Source: Bacteroidota bacterium (GTDB taxonomy: Bacteria > Bacteroidota > Bacteroidia > Chitinophagales > Saprospiraceae). From it: 64,000 nucleotides of DNA. The notes under the pieces are model-generated. The model did not search any database and had not been told where the DNA came from. It was given only the letters and a program-made list of their open reading frames with translations. The stretch covers positions 248,001-312,000 of the forward strand of contig JAKOVW010000054.1 of assembly GCA_029781865.1 (NCBI GenBank), read 5' to 3'. Positions 47,297 to 55,466 of the stretch are shown here, one piece after another; position 1 is the stretch's first letter; each line of letters begins with the position of its first letter. Both the position numbers and the translations under genes were made by a program.

Positions 47297-47731
47297 TTAC
47301 TTCGTTTTATCAACAAACTCTTTCAAAGACGTCCCTATAATATAGGTCCAACCGGCGAAAAAATTCTCGCGATTAAAGTCTCCGGTTTCTGATGGAAACG
47401 TTTCCAGGCCTTCATGTGTCAGCTTCAATCTTGTCTGTTCGCCTTCTTCAAACAACTCAAAGACCACCAATGAACTTCCGGTATAACCATCGTATCGCCA
47501 GCTATATGAAAGCTTTTGATCAGGGATCACCTCGATGATTTTACATAGATGCAAAAACTGTTTTTCTTCTGTGCCTCCATAAAACTGAAACTCAAATCCA
47601 ACTATCGGTTTGAATTCGGCAAAGTCAAAATACCAACGTTTCATTTCGTCTTTATCTGTAATCGCATCCCAAACACGATTAACCGGGGCATTCAATATTT
47701 CTTCAACAACTAAAGGGGCAACACTCCTCAT
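47297..47731 (-). CDS. SRPBCC/AHSA1-family protein
   Basis: A 144-residue START-like helix-grip protein: VVEEILNAPVNRVWDAITDKDEMKRWYFDF at the N-terminus, GGTEEKQFLHLCKIIEVIPDQKLSYSWRY in the middle, and LTHEGLETF and NFFAGWTYIIGTSLKEFV at the end. It is the AHSA1 type, a ligand-binding or Hsp90-activator-like fold of unknown function. Cytoplasmic, no signal peptide. Confidence 0.88.
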   Translation of the reverse strand: MRSVAPLVVEEILNAPVNRVWDAITDKDEMKRWYFDFAEFKPIVGFEFQFYGGTEEKQFLHLCKIIEVIPDQKLSYSWRYDGYTGSSLVVFELFEEGEQTRLKLTHEGLETFPSETGDFNRENFFAGWTYIIGTSLKEFVDKTK

Positions 47732-47757
47732 TTAAGTGAATTATCGCATACTTTGAA

Positions 47758-48111
47758 TTAATCAAGTTCGCCTACCTGTAAGTTCTTTTTTGCTCCAGGT
47801 CTGCGATCAATCCGGAATCCGAAAGGTTTTACTTTGTTTACAAAATTGGTTTTTGCTGTGCCGGTGTTGATTCCATCAGAAATCAAAAATCCCAATTCAT
47901 TTAATTTATTGCCGTCGTATTTCACAGAGGTGTATGTCATGTGAATGCCCTTGTATTCCAAAGCAGTTTGAATGGAATCCAACAAAGTCCTTGACATCAC
48001 TCTTCCAAATTGTACTTCCACGTAATTTGGTTCGATGATTACTTTATGGGGTTTGTAAGCAGGCTTACAGGCAAATAAGCAAACAAACAATAATAAAATA
48101 AATACTCTCAT
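47758..48111 (-). CDS. Small lipoprotein, unknown function
   Basis: A 117-residue lipoprotein. The start at 48111 gives a classic signal peptide (MRVFILLLFVCLFAC) with the lipid cysteine at 15. The rest has VEVQFGRVMSRTLLDSIQTALEYKGIHMTY and a conserved-looking NELGFLISDGINTGTAKT. No family was recognised. Confidence 0.75.
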   Translation of the reverse strand: MRVFILLLFVCLFACKPAYKPHKVIIEPNYVEVQFGRVMSRTLLDSIQTALEYKGIHMTYTSVKYDGNKLNELGFLISDGINTGTAKTNFVNKVKPFGFRIDRRPGAKKNLQVGELD

Positions 48112-48356
48112 AAGGTGAAGATATAAAAATTGTGCGATGATATGGCCTTGCGATTGAGGTAAAAAACATTTCATGCCCGGTCAGGATACGCAACAAAATA
48201 GAACAGATCCGTTTCCAAAAGCTCAAGTCTGCCATTCACTTTAGGCTGGCGTCCCTGCATATTGCTTCCGGACAGACTTGAATTTAATTTTATCTTCTGA
48301 ATGCTTGTGTGAAGAAGCAAACTGCTTCATCTTTCCCGGGTCCTTTACCCTGATGT

Positions 48357-51041
48357 TTAGGCAAGTTTCTGTTTCACTTCCGTAATCTCAACCGCTTCAA
48401 TGATGTCGCCTTCTTTGATGTCGTTGAAATTTTTAATGGAAATACCGCATTCCATGTGATCCTTGACTTCTTTGACATCATCTTTAAATCGCTTGAGTGC
48501 AGCAAGTTCTGCTGTTGCACCTTCACGGTTTGGATAGACCACAATTCCATTGCGGATGATCCGTACCGGACTATTCCGCATGATCTTTCCATCAATCACA
48601 ATACAACCGGCAACAGTTCCGATTTTAGAAATCTTGAATATCTCTTTTACTTCGGCCTGACCTACCAGCTTTTCAACTTTCGTAGGTTCAAGCATTCCTT
48701 CCATCGCCATTTTAATTTCATCGATGGCTTCATAGATGATGGAATACAATTTTATTTCGACGCCTTCTTTTTCAGCAAGAGCTCTTGCACTTGGAGAAGG
48801 CCTTACCTGAAATCCTATAATGATTGCATCAGATGCAGAGGCAAGTAACACATCAGATTCAACAATCTGTCCTACTGCTTTATGAATGACACTTACTTTA
48901 ATAGATTCGACTGATAGTTTGATAAGACTATCGGATAGCGCTTCCACTGAACCATCGACATCACCTTTGACAATCAATTTCAATTCTTTGAAATTACCCA
49001 ATGCCAAACGACGTCCTACTTCATCTAATGAAATTCGCTTGGAAGCCCGGTTTGCCTGTTCGCGATTAATTTGTGAGCGCTTACCTGCCAGCAATCTTGC
49101 TTCACCTTCATCTTCCATCTCCTTAAATTTTTCTCCTGCTGTAGGCGCACCTTGTAAACCCAATACCAAAACCGGAGTAGATGGACCTGCTTCTTTGAGT
49201 TTTTTTCCTTTCTCATTAAACATGGCTTTTACTCTTCCGGCATGATCTCCTGCAAGGATGATATCTCCTGTATTGAGTGTTCCGTTTTGAACCAGCAATT
49301 TGGTGACATATCCGCGTCCTTTATCCAAAGAAGCTTCAATCACCGTTCCGGTTGCTAGTTTATGTGGATTTGCTTTAAGATTCAATACTTCAGCTTCCAG
49401 CAAAATTTTTTCAAGAAGTTGATCTATACCTGCTCCTGTTTTCGCGGAAATATCCTGGGATTGATATTTTCCACCCCATTCCTCCACCAGCAAGTTCATT
49501 TGAGAAAGTTCATTTTTGATTCGCTCTGGATCTGCACCTGGTTTGTCCACTTTATTTATGGCAAAAACCATCGGAACATTTGCCGCCTGTGCATGGCTGA
49601 TTGCTTCTTTAGTCTGAGGCATGATTCTGTCATCAGCCGCAATAATGATTACGGCAACGTCTGTAACTTTTGCTCCACGTGCTCTCATTGCAGTAAATGC
49701 TTCGTGACCCGGAGTATCCAAAAAGGTTATCCGTTTATGATCTTTTCCCACTACTACTTCATAAGCTCCGATATGCTGGGTTATCCCTCCAGCTTCACCG
49801 GAAGCAACATTAGCCTTACGAATATAATCGAGCAAAGAAGTTTTACCGTGATCGACGTGTCCCATAACGGTAACAATCGGCGCGCGCTCTTCCAATTCTT
49901 CCGGATCGTCATCAATTACTTCTTCTTCTTCAGATATTTCTTCAGCACTGATGAATTCAATTTTTTGTCCGAATTCTTCGGAAAGAATTTCAATTACTTC
50001 TGCATCCAATCTTTGATTAATGGATACGATGATTCCCATATTCATACAGGTCGTAATTACATCCGTAACCGGAATATCCATTAAACTGGCAAGTTCAGAC
50101 ACGGTAACAAACTCCGTTAGCTGAATTACGGATTTGTCTTCTGAAGATTGTTTCAGTTCTTCCTTTTCCCGCATTTCTTCCCGCTTGTCTCTTCTGATTT
50201 TTTGGCGTTTATTTTTGCCTCCCATGTTGAGACGCGCCATGGTTGCCTTAATCTGGTCTTCAATTTCTTTTTGAGTGACTTCCTTGACAGACTCTTCCGG
50301 ACGTCTTACTCCTCCTCTGTTTCTGTCATCGGGTTGGAAATCAACGGTATTGACTTTTTTGCGTTTCCGTTTTCTCTTTTTCTTATCCGCTTCCGATTCC
50401 GTAGAAGGACCTCTTGCCGGACCAGGACCACCTGCGCCTGCAGCGCGTTTCGGTGGTTCTTCTTTTTTCTTGGGTGTTTCTTTAAATTTATTGGTATCTA
50501 TTTTTCCAAGAATTTTCAGTCCTTTCAATTGAGGTGCTTCAATTCTTGTGATTTCCTCTTCAACAACTTCTTCTTCGACTACCGGTTCAACTTTTGCAAC
50601 AGGTTGTTCTTCTTCTTTCTTTGTCTTCCGTTTCGTTTTGGATTCCGGTTTTTCTAACTCTATTTTCCCAACGACTTTAATCTTAGGTTTCTGTTCTTCA
50701 TCAACTTTTGCCGTGATGACTTCCTCCTGTTTAGGTTCCGGTGCTTTCTCTTTTACCGGCGGCGGTGGCGGAGGTGCAGCAACGGTTGTATCCCCAAACA
50801 GATTTACCGATACTTTGGGTTTATCTTTTAGTGCAACAGTAGCAGCGGCTTTCTGCAATTGGTCAGCTTGTTCCTTTTCCTTAATGGATCCCTGGAACTC
50901 CTTAACCAGTTCAGCATACATTTCATCGGATACTTTTGCAGTGGGCTTATTGTCAATTTCAAAGCCTTTCTTCTGCAAATGCTCGACGACGGTGCTGAGA
51001 CCTACGTTTAATTCTGTCGCTACTTTTACTAATAATTTCAT
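48357..51041 (-). CDS. infB: Translation initiation factor IF-2
   Basis: An 894-residue GTPase that delivers initiator tRNA to the ribosome. N-terminal IF2_N domain (1-55), a long Lys/Glu/Pro-rich linker (about 70-300), second IF2_N segment (about 310-365), G domain (about 392-560, [28 protein letters not shown]) and domains II-IV to the end. Last gene of rimP-nusA-infB. The length is normal for Bacteroidota. Confidence 0.97.
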   Translation of the reverse strand: MKLLVKVATELNVGLSTVVEHLQKKGFEIDNKPTAKVSDEMYAELVKEFQGSIKEKEQADQLQKAAATVALKDKPKVSVNLFGDTTVAAPPPPPPVKEKAPEPKQEEVITAKVDEEQKPKIKVVGKIELEKPESKTKRKTKKEEEQPVAKVEPVVEEEVVEEEITRIEAPQLKGLKILGKIDTNKFKETPKKKEEPPKRAAGAGGPGPARGPSTESEADKKKRKRKRKKVNTVDFQPDDRNRGGVRRPEESVKEVTQKEIEDQIKATMARLNMGGKNKRQKIRRDKREEMREKEELKQSSEDKSVIQLTEFVTVSELASLMDIPVTDVITTCMNMGIIVSINQRLDAEVIEILSEEFGQKIEFISAEEISEEEEVIDDDPEELEERAPIVTVMGHVDHGKTSLLDYIRKANVASGEAGGITQHIGAYEVVVGKDHKRITFLDTPGHEAFTAMRARGAKVTDVAVIIIAADDRIMPQTKEAISHAQAANVPMVFAINKVDKPGADPERIKNELSQMNLLVEEWGGKYQSQDISAKTGAGIDQLLEKILLEAEVLNLKANPHKLATGTVIEASLDKGRGYVTKLLVQNGTLNTGDIILAGDHAGRVKAMFNEKGKKLKEAGPSTPVLVLGLQGAPTAGEKFKEMEDEGEARLLAGKRSQINREQANRASKRISLDEVGRRLALGNFKELKLIVKGDVDGSVEALSDSLIKLSVESIKVSVIHKAVGQIVESDVLLASASDAIIIGFQVRPSPSARALAEKEGVEIKLYSIIYEAIDEIKMAMEGMLEPTKVEKLVGQAEVKEIFKISKIGTVAGCIVIDGKIMRNSPVRIIRNGIVVYPNREGATAELAALKRFKDDVKEVKDHMECGISIKNFNDIKEGDIIEAVEITEVKQKLA

Positions 51042-51077
51042 TCAATGGTATTACAAAAAATAGTTTTCGTTTTTCGA

Positions 51078-52316
51078 TTAATCTTTTTTCAATTCCTCAT
51101 CCAGAATGCGGATAACATCCTGTACTGTTTCTTCTTCGAGATCCGTTCTTCTCACTAATTCTTCCACACTTAAATTCAGAACACTTCTTGCGGTATCGCA
51201 ACCAATCTTTTTGAATGCATCAATTACCCATTCTTCAATTTCATCGGTAAATTCATCCAAATCAACATCGTCGATTTCACCTTCTTCCTGGTCTCTGTAA
51301 ACATCGATTTCATATCCGACCAATTTAGATGCCAGTTTAATATTCGCTCCTCCTTTACCAATTGCAAGTGATAACTGATCCGCTTTCAAATAGACGTTGG
51401 CTTTTTTATTTACATCATCCAATTCTATACTGCTGATCTTGGCAGGAGTCAATGCTCGTTGAATGTACAAGGTCAGGTTATTGGTGAAATTGACTATATC
51501 AATATTTTCATTTCTCAACTCTCTTACGATTCCGTGGATCCTGCTTCCCTTCATACCTACGCAGGCACCTACAGGATCGATGCGGTCATCAAATGATTCC
51601 ACTGCGACCTTTGCGCGTTCGCCCGGTATCCTTACAATTTTGCGGATGGCAATCAATCCATCTTCGATTTCCGGTACTTCCTGCTCCATCAGTCTTTGCA
51701 GGAAAGCACCATCGGTGCGGGAAAGCGTGATCAACGGAAGTCCGTTTTTCAGTTCTACTTTTTTGATTACAGATCTTACGATATCGCCCTTTCTGAAATG
51801 ATCTCCACGGATCGTTTCTGTTTTGGGCAAAATCAATTCGTTGCTGGTCGCATCATCAATAATTAAAAACTCTTTTTTTAATACCTGATTGACTTCTCCG
51901 ATCACCAATTCTCCTTCGCGTTCGCTATATCTGCGGAATACATCGTCCTTTTCGAGCTCCATGACCCTGGAAACCAGTGTTTGACGGGCTGCCATGATGG
52001 CACGTCTTCCAAAATCATCCAGTTCAAGTTGTTCATAACATTCCAATCCCACCTCATAATCTTCATCAATAGCCAAAGCTTCTGAAATCGCAATTTCCTT
52101 AAGATCATCCGTCACCTCACCGTCCGGTACAATTTTGCGGATTCTCCAGATTTCAAGATCGCCTTTTTGTGTATTGACAATGACATTAAAATTTTCATCC
52201 GAACCATATTTTTTGCGAATCAGGGAACGAAATACATCTTCCAGTACCCTCATCATGGTAGGACGGTCTATATTTTTACCGGCCTTAAATTCTGCAAAAG
52301 TTTCTACAAGTTTCAT
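51078..52316 (-). CDS. nusA: Transcription termination/antitermination factor
   Basis: A 412-residue protein: NusA N-domain (about 1-125), S1 domain (about 130-200, GEVNQVLKKEFLIIDD), KH1 and KH2 (about 200-345, PVGACVGMKGSRIHGI and LAIGKGGANIKLASKL), then a short helix-hairpin-helix tail. It lacks the two acidic repeats of E. coli NusA, as is usual outside Gammaproteobacteria. NusA controls pausing and termination; a terminator-like hairpin in the operon leader could be its own target. Confidence 0.96.
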   Translation of the reverse strand: MKLVETFAEFKAGKNIDRPTMMRVLEDVFRSLIRKKYGSDENFNVIVNTQKGDLEIWRIRKIVPDGEVTDDLKEIAISEALAIDEDYEVGLECYEQLELDDFGRRAIMAARQTLVSRVMELEKDDVFRRYSEREGELVIGEVNQVLKKEFLIIDDATSNELILPKTETIRGDHFRKGDIVRSVIKKVELKNGLPLITLSRTDGAFLQRLMEQEVPEIEDGLIAIRKIVRIPGERAKVAVESFDDRIDPVGACVGMKGSRIHGIVRELRNENIDIVNFTNNLTLYIQRALTPAKISSIELDDVNKKANVYLKADQLSLAIGKGGANIKLASKLVGYEIDVYRDQEEGEIDDVDLDEFTDEIEEWVIDAFKKIGCDTARSVLNLSVEELVRRTDLEEETVQDVIRILDEELKKD

Positions 52317-52320
52317 CTTG

Positions 52321-52791
52321 TTAAATTTTTATGACAATTTTTGCGTCTTTAATGGTATTATAAAGTAATTGAGTTTCAATTGTTTCCTTAATTTTTTTCT
52401 TGCCTTCCTTTTTGATTTCCTCCCGAGTTAAAGTCACGGAATGCTCATCGGCTTCGACAATGGTTCCTTTGATTTCTGATCCATCCGTAAGCTTCACCTG
52501 CAGTTCCCTGCCTTTATTTTTGATAAACTGCCTTGGAAAAATCAAAGGCCGGTCAATACCCGGGGATGACACTTCCAGTACATAATCCTCTCCAAACCAG
52601 GCTTTTTCATCAAAAACGGACTCTAAATATCGGCTGATTTTCTGGCATTTTTCAAAATTAACCCCACTATCTGCGTCAATAAAGACCTGGATATTTTTAT
52701 TCTTCTGCTCCAGGGATACCAGAAAACAATCCTGAAAGCCTTCTTCCCGGAATTTCTCTGCTAATAAATTTTGAATTTCTTCCGTGTACAT
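52321..52791 (-). CDS. rimP: Ribosome maturation factor
   Basis: A 156-residue 30S assembly factor. Visible: VFIDADSGVNFEKCQKISRYLE, DYVLEVSSPGIDRPL (family signature), and a C-terminal Sm-like barrel (GREVQ-type LQVKLTDGSEIKGTI). First gene of rimP-nusA-infB; 4 bp separates it from nusA. Confidence 0.95.
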   Translation of the reverse strand: MYTEEIQNLLAEKFREEGFQDCFLVSLEQKNKNIQVFIDADSGVNFEKCQKISRYLESVFDEKAWFGEDYVLEVSSPGIDRPLIFPRQFIKNKGRELQVKLTDGSEIKGTIVEADEHSVTLTREEIKKEGKKKIKETIETQLLYNTIKDAKIVIKI

Positions 52792-52804
52792 GGCCGAACT
52801 TCTT

Positions 52805-52834
52805 AAAACAAAAAGAGGGAACTTCCGTCCCCTC
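52805..52834 (-). terminator. Terminator-like hairpin in the rimP leader (candidate attenuator)
   Basis: On the minus strand GAGGGGAC, loop GGAA, GTTCCCTC, then TTTTTGTTTT: an 8-bp stem (one G-T pair) with a GNRA tetraloop and U-tract, lying between the rimP promoter and the rimP start. In form it is a rho-independent terminator, so the operon may be attenuated. Confidence 0.65.
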
Positions 52835-52849
52835 CCTTAGAAAGCGCTG

Positions 52850-52881
52850 CAAAGGTAACTCATTTTCATATGATTTGCAAA
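52850..52881 (-). promoter_or_regulatory. rimP-nusA-infB promoter
   Basis: On the minus strand TTTG (52878-52881), 20 nt, TACCTTTG (52850-52857), a full match to the Bacteroidota housekeeping consensus. The IS1 element begins just 14 bp upstream of the -33 box. Confidence 0.85.
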
Positions 52882-52887
52882 GAATTC

Positions 52888-52895
52888 GATGCTTG
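52888..52895. repeat. Left 8-bp target site duplication of the IS1-family element
   Basis: GATGCTTG, repeated at 55406-55413 beyond the right end of the element. IS1-family elements make 8-10 bp duplications. Confidence 0.88.
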
Positions 52896-52931
52896 GGTAG
52901 TGTCTCAGTTTGAAAAGAAAATTAAATCATA

Positions 52932-53045
52932 ATGATAAAAAAAGTAATTACAGGAAGATACTTTGGAGATACAAACTCCAAATATAGCAAAGTAATAACA
53001 TATTACTTCTTAGGTATTCCGATATTTATTTCAGTGGAGATTTAA
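52932..53045 (+). CDS. Possible 37-residue ORF in the IS element
   Basis: ATG to TAA at the left end of the element, encoding MIKKVITGRYFGDTNSKY and a hydrophobic tail. No family was recognised. It may be chance. Confidence 0.2.
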   Translation: MIKKVITGRYFGDTNSKYSKVITYYFLGIPIFISVEI

Positions 53046-53048
53046 AAC

Positions 53049-53246
53049 TTAACTGCCTTTTTGAACAACAAAGGTCAAATTGATTACTCCGGTGGTACCG
53101 GCTTCGATGGGGAATGCCGTTTGATACACATTTACTATCTTCCATTGATCATCAAGATATTTTTCTAATTCTGGAAACTTATATTCAATAAAACCATTTT
53201 TACTTGAATATTGGCTCATGATATTAACACTAATCACATGTTGCAT
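53049..53246 (-). CDS. Passenger ORF of the IS1-family element
   Basis: A 65-residue protein (MQHVISVNIMSQYSSKNG ... FPELEKYLDDQWKIVN ... INLTFVVQKGS) downstream of the transposase. An ATG at 53285 would add 13 residues but lies inside the U-tract of the transposase terminator, so 53246 is preferred. Alpha/beta-looking; no family recognised. Confidence 0.55.
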   Translation of the reverse strand: MQHVISVNIMSQYSSKNGFIEYKFPELEKYLDDQWKIVNVYQTAFPIEAGTTGVINLTFVVQKGS

Positions 53247-53285
53247 AACTAAATTTTGCCTTAAAGGATACAAATTCGATGCCAT

Positions 53286-53307
53286 AAAAAGGGCTGGTTT
53301 CCCAGCC
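53286..53307 (-). terminator. Terminator after the IS1-family transposase
   Basis: GGCTGG, loop GAAA, CCAGCC followed by CTTTTT on the minus strand, a few bases after the transposase stop. A-rich sequence on the other side makes it possibly bidirectional. Confidence 0.7.
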
Positions 53308-53313
53308 TCCTTT

Positions 53314-54144
53314 TTATTTTGCATCTGCCAATCTAACCAAATCTTCAATTTCCCATAGCTTAGTGGTTAATCCAGCTTCCATTGCCGGGGTAACTCTTAA
53401 TGTTTTATGAATCTTTACAAAGTTGTAATACATGAAGTGTAAAGCGATTGCATAGCAATGATTTTCTACCTTTTTAGAGAAAGCATTTGTTAGCCTTGTA
53501 AACCTTCTCATGTGCATTCTCATTGTTAAATTTTGTCTTTCTATGTGGCTTGTAGTTACGTGGTTAGGGTTTGGAGTTCCTGAAATTCTTGTCTCTTTAG
53601 TTCCGATACATTCAGCTGGGCTGTATCTCTTTTCGTTCCCTTTGCCTTCACCTTGACCGTAAATCTTAATTAACTGGGAATAATCTACGTTACCACCAAA
53701 GGCCGTTTCTACAGCCTCCAAATAAGCCTTAAGGCCATCTGTAGTTAATTGCACCTTTCTTGTTAACCTTCCGGCAATATCTTCCATAAATGTAGTGGCT
53801 GTATCTAAATCTCTTGAACCTACCAACCATGAAATAACTAACTTAGAATCTGGGTCTATCCCTACAAACGTCCAAACATCACCAGCTTTATCTTCCATTC
53901 CATTAGGTACATTTTTCTCTTTAGCGTAAACAAAGCTCCAAATCTCATCACATTGGATTCTTTTAGAGCTTACTTTAACTACATTCTCATTGTGCCATTT
54001 TTGACAAGCAGCACCAACGTCAACCAGTAATTTGGTAACTGTATTTATTGATACATCAGCAATTCTTGAAGTTGCTCTTAAGCTACTGCCCTCAACAAGA
54101 AGGTTAATTATCTGGGTTCTTTTTTCTATTGATAACTTATTCAT
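53314..54144 (-). CDS. IS1-family transposase (single ORF)
   Basis: A 276-residue DDE transposase. N-terminal helix-turn-helix (about 5-45), then catalytic Asp66 (IQCDEIWSFV), Asp136 (LTTDGLKAY) and Glu202 (SHIERQNL), followed by the MRRFTRLTNAFSKK helix typical of IS1. It is one continuous frame, unlike E. coli IS1 with its InsA/InsB frameshift, so it belongs with the single-ORF IS1 subgroup. Its promoter gives a near-leaderless mRNA. It appears intact and functional. Confidence 0.92.
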   Translation of the reverse strand: MNKLSIEKRTQIINLLVEGSSLRATSRIADVSINTVTKLLVDVGAACQKWHNENVVKVSSKRIQCDEIWSFVYAKEKNVPNGMEDKAGDVWTFVGIDPDSKLVISWLVGSRDLDTATTFMEDIAGRLTRKVQLTTDGLKAYLEAVETAFGGNVDYSQLIKIYGQGEGKGNEKRYSPAECIGTKETRISGTPNPNHVTTSHIERQNLTMRMHMRRFTRLTNAFSKKVENHCYAIALHFMYYNFVKIHKTLRVTPAMEAGLTTKLWEIEDLVRLADAK

Positions 54145-54148
54145 GCCT

Positions 54149-54178
54149 CAAAGATATAACAATTACTTGATCGGTCAA
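54149..54178 (-). promoter_or_regulatory. Promoter of the IS1-family transposase
   Basis: On the minus strand TTG(ACC), 19 nt, TATCTTTG (54149-54156), ending 5 bp before the ATG, so the mRNA is leaderless or nearly so. The same motif block (TTATGCTTGACCG ... GTTATATCTTTG) stands before the 77-residue passenger gene. Confidence 0.7.
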
Positions 54179-54375
54179 GCATAAATATCAATTTAAATAT
54201 GGTATTTTTTATATTAAAAAATAATATAATATAACTAATTACTTCATAATGAGCTGATTGTCAATATAGGCGAATTACTATCTGCCTGTAAATCACATTA
54301 TTATATAAATATTGACAAAAATTTGGATTTTAGTGTACGTTAAATACGTTATATATCAATATATTTGCGGTTAAC

Positions 54376-54431
54376 TAGGTATAAACTCCCGCGAATTAAA
54401 CTATTTATAGTTATATTAGTCTTTATACCTA
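54376..54431. repeat. Inverted repeat upstream of the plus-strand passenger ORFs
   Basis: TAGGTATAAA and TTTATACCTA are exact complements 36 bp apart, just upstream of the 42-residue ORF. It could be an operator. Confidence 0.45.
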
Positions 54432-54460
54432 ACAATTAATATTGTAAAAGAACTTTGGAT

Positions 54461-54589
54461 ATGGAAGCGACCACTAACAACAAATCAAAATTGGCTGAGG
54501 CTATTATTAAGAGAATAGAGCGTAAAGAGCTAATTATCAAACACATTGTAAATGGTGAATTTGATAAGGTAAAAGAATTGCTTTCTTAA
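54461..54589 (+). CDS. Possible 42-residue passenger protein
   Basis: ATG to TAA, encoding a Lys/Glu-rich, helical peptide (MEATTNNKSKLAEAIIKR, ending KVKELLS). Too short for the usual gene caller. It lies 33 bp before the next plus-strand ORF and may form a two-gene unit with it. No family recognised. Confidence 0.4.
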   Translation: MEATTNNKSKLAEAIIKRIERKELIIKHIVNGEFDKVKELLS

Positions 54590-54621
54590 ATCTGACCACC
54601 TAATCCAGAAAGCATTCCGAT

Positions 54622-55110
54622 TTGTTCCAATCAACAACTATTTTCTTTAACCAGTTGTATCGTATTCATTGCGAAGAAGTAAACATTGGTTATATTGTAG
54701 GATTTAGTAATTTGGACAGGGAAACAGAAACACTCTTATTTACCGATTATCCAGAATTACAGGCCAAAGAAATTGTATTAACAAAAAGCAACCCCGACAT
54801 GGGTTTGGCTATTCAACAAGAAGCAATAAACGAAATAGTTAGAACAATTTACTCTGTTATAAAGGATCAACCACAATGCGCTTTTTATTATTTGTGTCAA
54901 GAAGACGGATCACACACACTTGGTAGATTGTTTAATCAGTGGTATTCAAGTCAAGGCAGCTCGAGTGGCATAGTCCTTTATACTTGTGAATTTGATTATT
55001 TAGAAAAAAAATTTTCTGGCGGCTTGTTATTAATTAATGGATTCCAAGACCAAGATAAACTTGGAAACTATTTTGTTAATTTACAAGCTGAAATAAATAA
55101 GGATAATTAA
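54622..55110 (+). CDS. Passenger protein of the IS1-family element, unknown function
   Basis: A 162-residue cytoplasmic protein (YRIHCEEVNIGYIVGFSNLD, CAFYYLCQEDGSHTLGRLFNQWY, GGLLLINGFQDQDKLGNYF). No family assigned with confidence. No ATG exists near the start; TTG at 54622, 21 bp after an in-frame stop, is the only usable one. Its 3' end overlaps by 4 bp with the convergent 77-residue gene, which indicates a compact, co-selected cargo. Confidence 0.6.
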   Translation: MFQSTTIFFNQLYRIHCEEVNIGYIVGFSNLDRETETLLFTDYPELQAKEIVLTKSNPDMGLAIQQEAINEIVRTIYSVIKDQPQCAFYYLCQEDGSHTLGRLFNQWYSSQGSSSGIVLYTCEFDYLEKKFSGGLLLINGFQDQDKLGNYFVNLQAEINKDN

Positions 55111-55340
55111 CCAGCCTTCTTTTTCCACCTTGCTTTAGCCGCTTTCTTAGCAATTTCAGACCTCTTTTTAGCCGTTAAGGATTCAGCCCTTGCTTTCCCT
55201 CCTTTTAGACCTCCGAGCTTTCCAAGAGCCACAGCAGCAGCGTTTTTACCGTCCTCTGTTATTTGGATTTCTCCGGTTGCCAAATCTACTATACTTTTGG
55301 CTTTCTGATTAAAATCAGTAGGTAACTTTGATTTTTTCAT
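55107..55340 (-). CDS. KGG-type Lys/Ala-rich small protein
   Basis: A 77-residue basic protein with the widely distributed pattern KKSKLPTDFNQKAKSIVDLATGE, then NAAAVALGKLGGLKGGKARAE and SEIAKKAAKARWKKK. Homologues of this form are usually annotated as hypothetical or histone H1-like; nucleic-acid binding is plausible from charge but unproven. Carried at the right end of the IS1-family element with a near-leaderless promoter of its own. Confidence 0.8.
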   Translation of the reverse strand: MKKSKLPTDFNQKAKSIVDLATGEIQITEDGKNAAAVALGKLGGLKGGKARAESLTAKKRSEIAKKAAKARWKKKAG

Positions 55341-55345
55341 ATTCG

Positions 55346-55376
55346 CAAAGATATAACGCTATTCTTATCCGGTCAA
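55346..55376 (-). promoter_or_regulatory. Promoter of the KGG-type passenger gene
   Basis: On the minus strand TTG(ACC), 20 nt, TATCTTTG (55346-55353), ending 5-6 bp before the ATG. Near-identical to the transposase promoter. Confidence 0.7.
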
Positions 55377-55405
55377 GCATAAAAATTTCAAACTGAGACA
55401 CTACC

Positions 55406-55413
55406 GATGCTTG
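55406..55413. repeat. Right 8-bp target site duplication
   Basis: GATGCTTG, identical to 52888-52895. Confidence 0.88.
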
Positions 55414-55451
55414 AAAGGCCTTAAAACAATGTCTTGCCCACAGTGTTTCTC

Positions 55452-55459
55452 TATATTTG
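55452..55459 (+). promoter_or_regulatory. -7 box of mqnC
   Basis: TATATTTG fits TAnnTTTG, 7 bp before the ATG, so a very short leader is expected. The -33 region is not clear. The IS element ends about 46 bp upstream. Confidence 0.45.
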
Positions 55460-55466
55460 AGCAATT

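Larger units (their letters stand above)
54145..54460. other. 316-bp intergenic region inside the IS element
   Basis: AT-rich divergent region between transposase and plus-strand passenger genes. It holds the transposase promoter and an inverted repeat (TAGGTATAAA at 54376-54385, TTTATACCTA at 54422-54431) 30 bp before a small ORF. Confidence 0.5.
52896..55405. mobile_element. IS1-family element with passenger genes (2510 bp)
   Basis: Perfect 20-bp terminal inverted repeats (GGTAGTGTCTCAGTTTGAAA at 52896-52915 and its complement at 55386-55405), 8-bp target duplications, and an IS1-type DDE transposase inside. IS1 members are normally 0.7-1.6 kb; this one carries extra genes: a 65-78-codon ORF after the transposase, two possible plus-strand genes, and a 77-residue KGG-type basic protein at the right end. 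Intact ends and duplications point to recent insertion. It lies between the divergent rimP and mqnC genes. Confidence 0.88.

Noticed and set aside
48175-48356. Short minus-strand frame (about 29 codons) between the small lipoprotein gene and infB
   Set aside because: Only weak coding look and no family; too little to call a gene.
49362-50657. Long plus-strand frames rich in Phe and Ser opposite infB
   Set aside because: Shadows of the Lys/Glu-rich IF-2 linker on the other strand.
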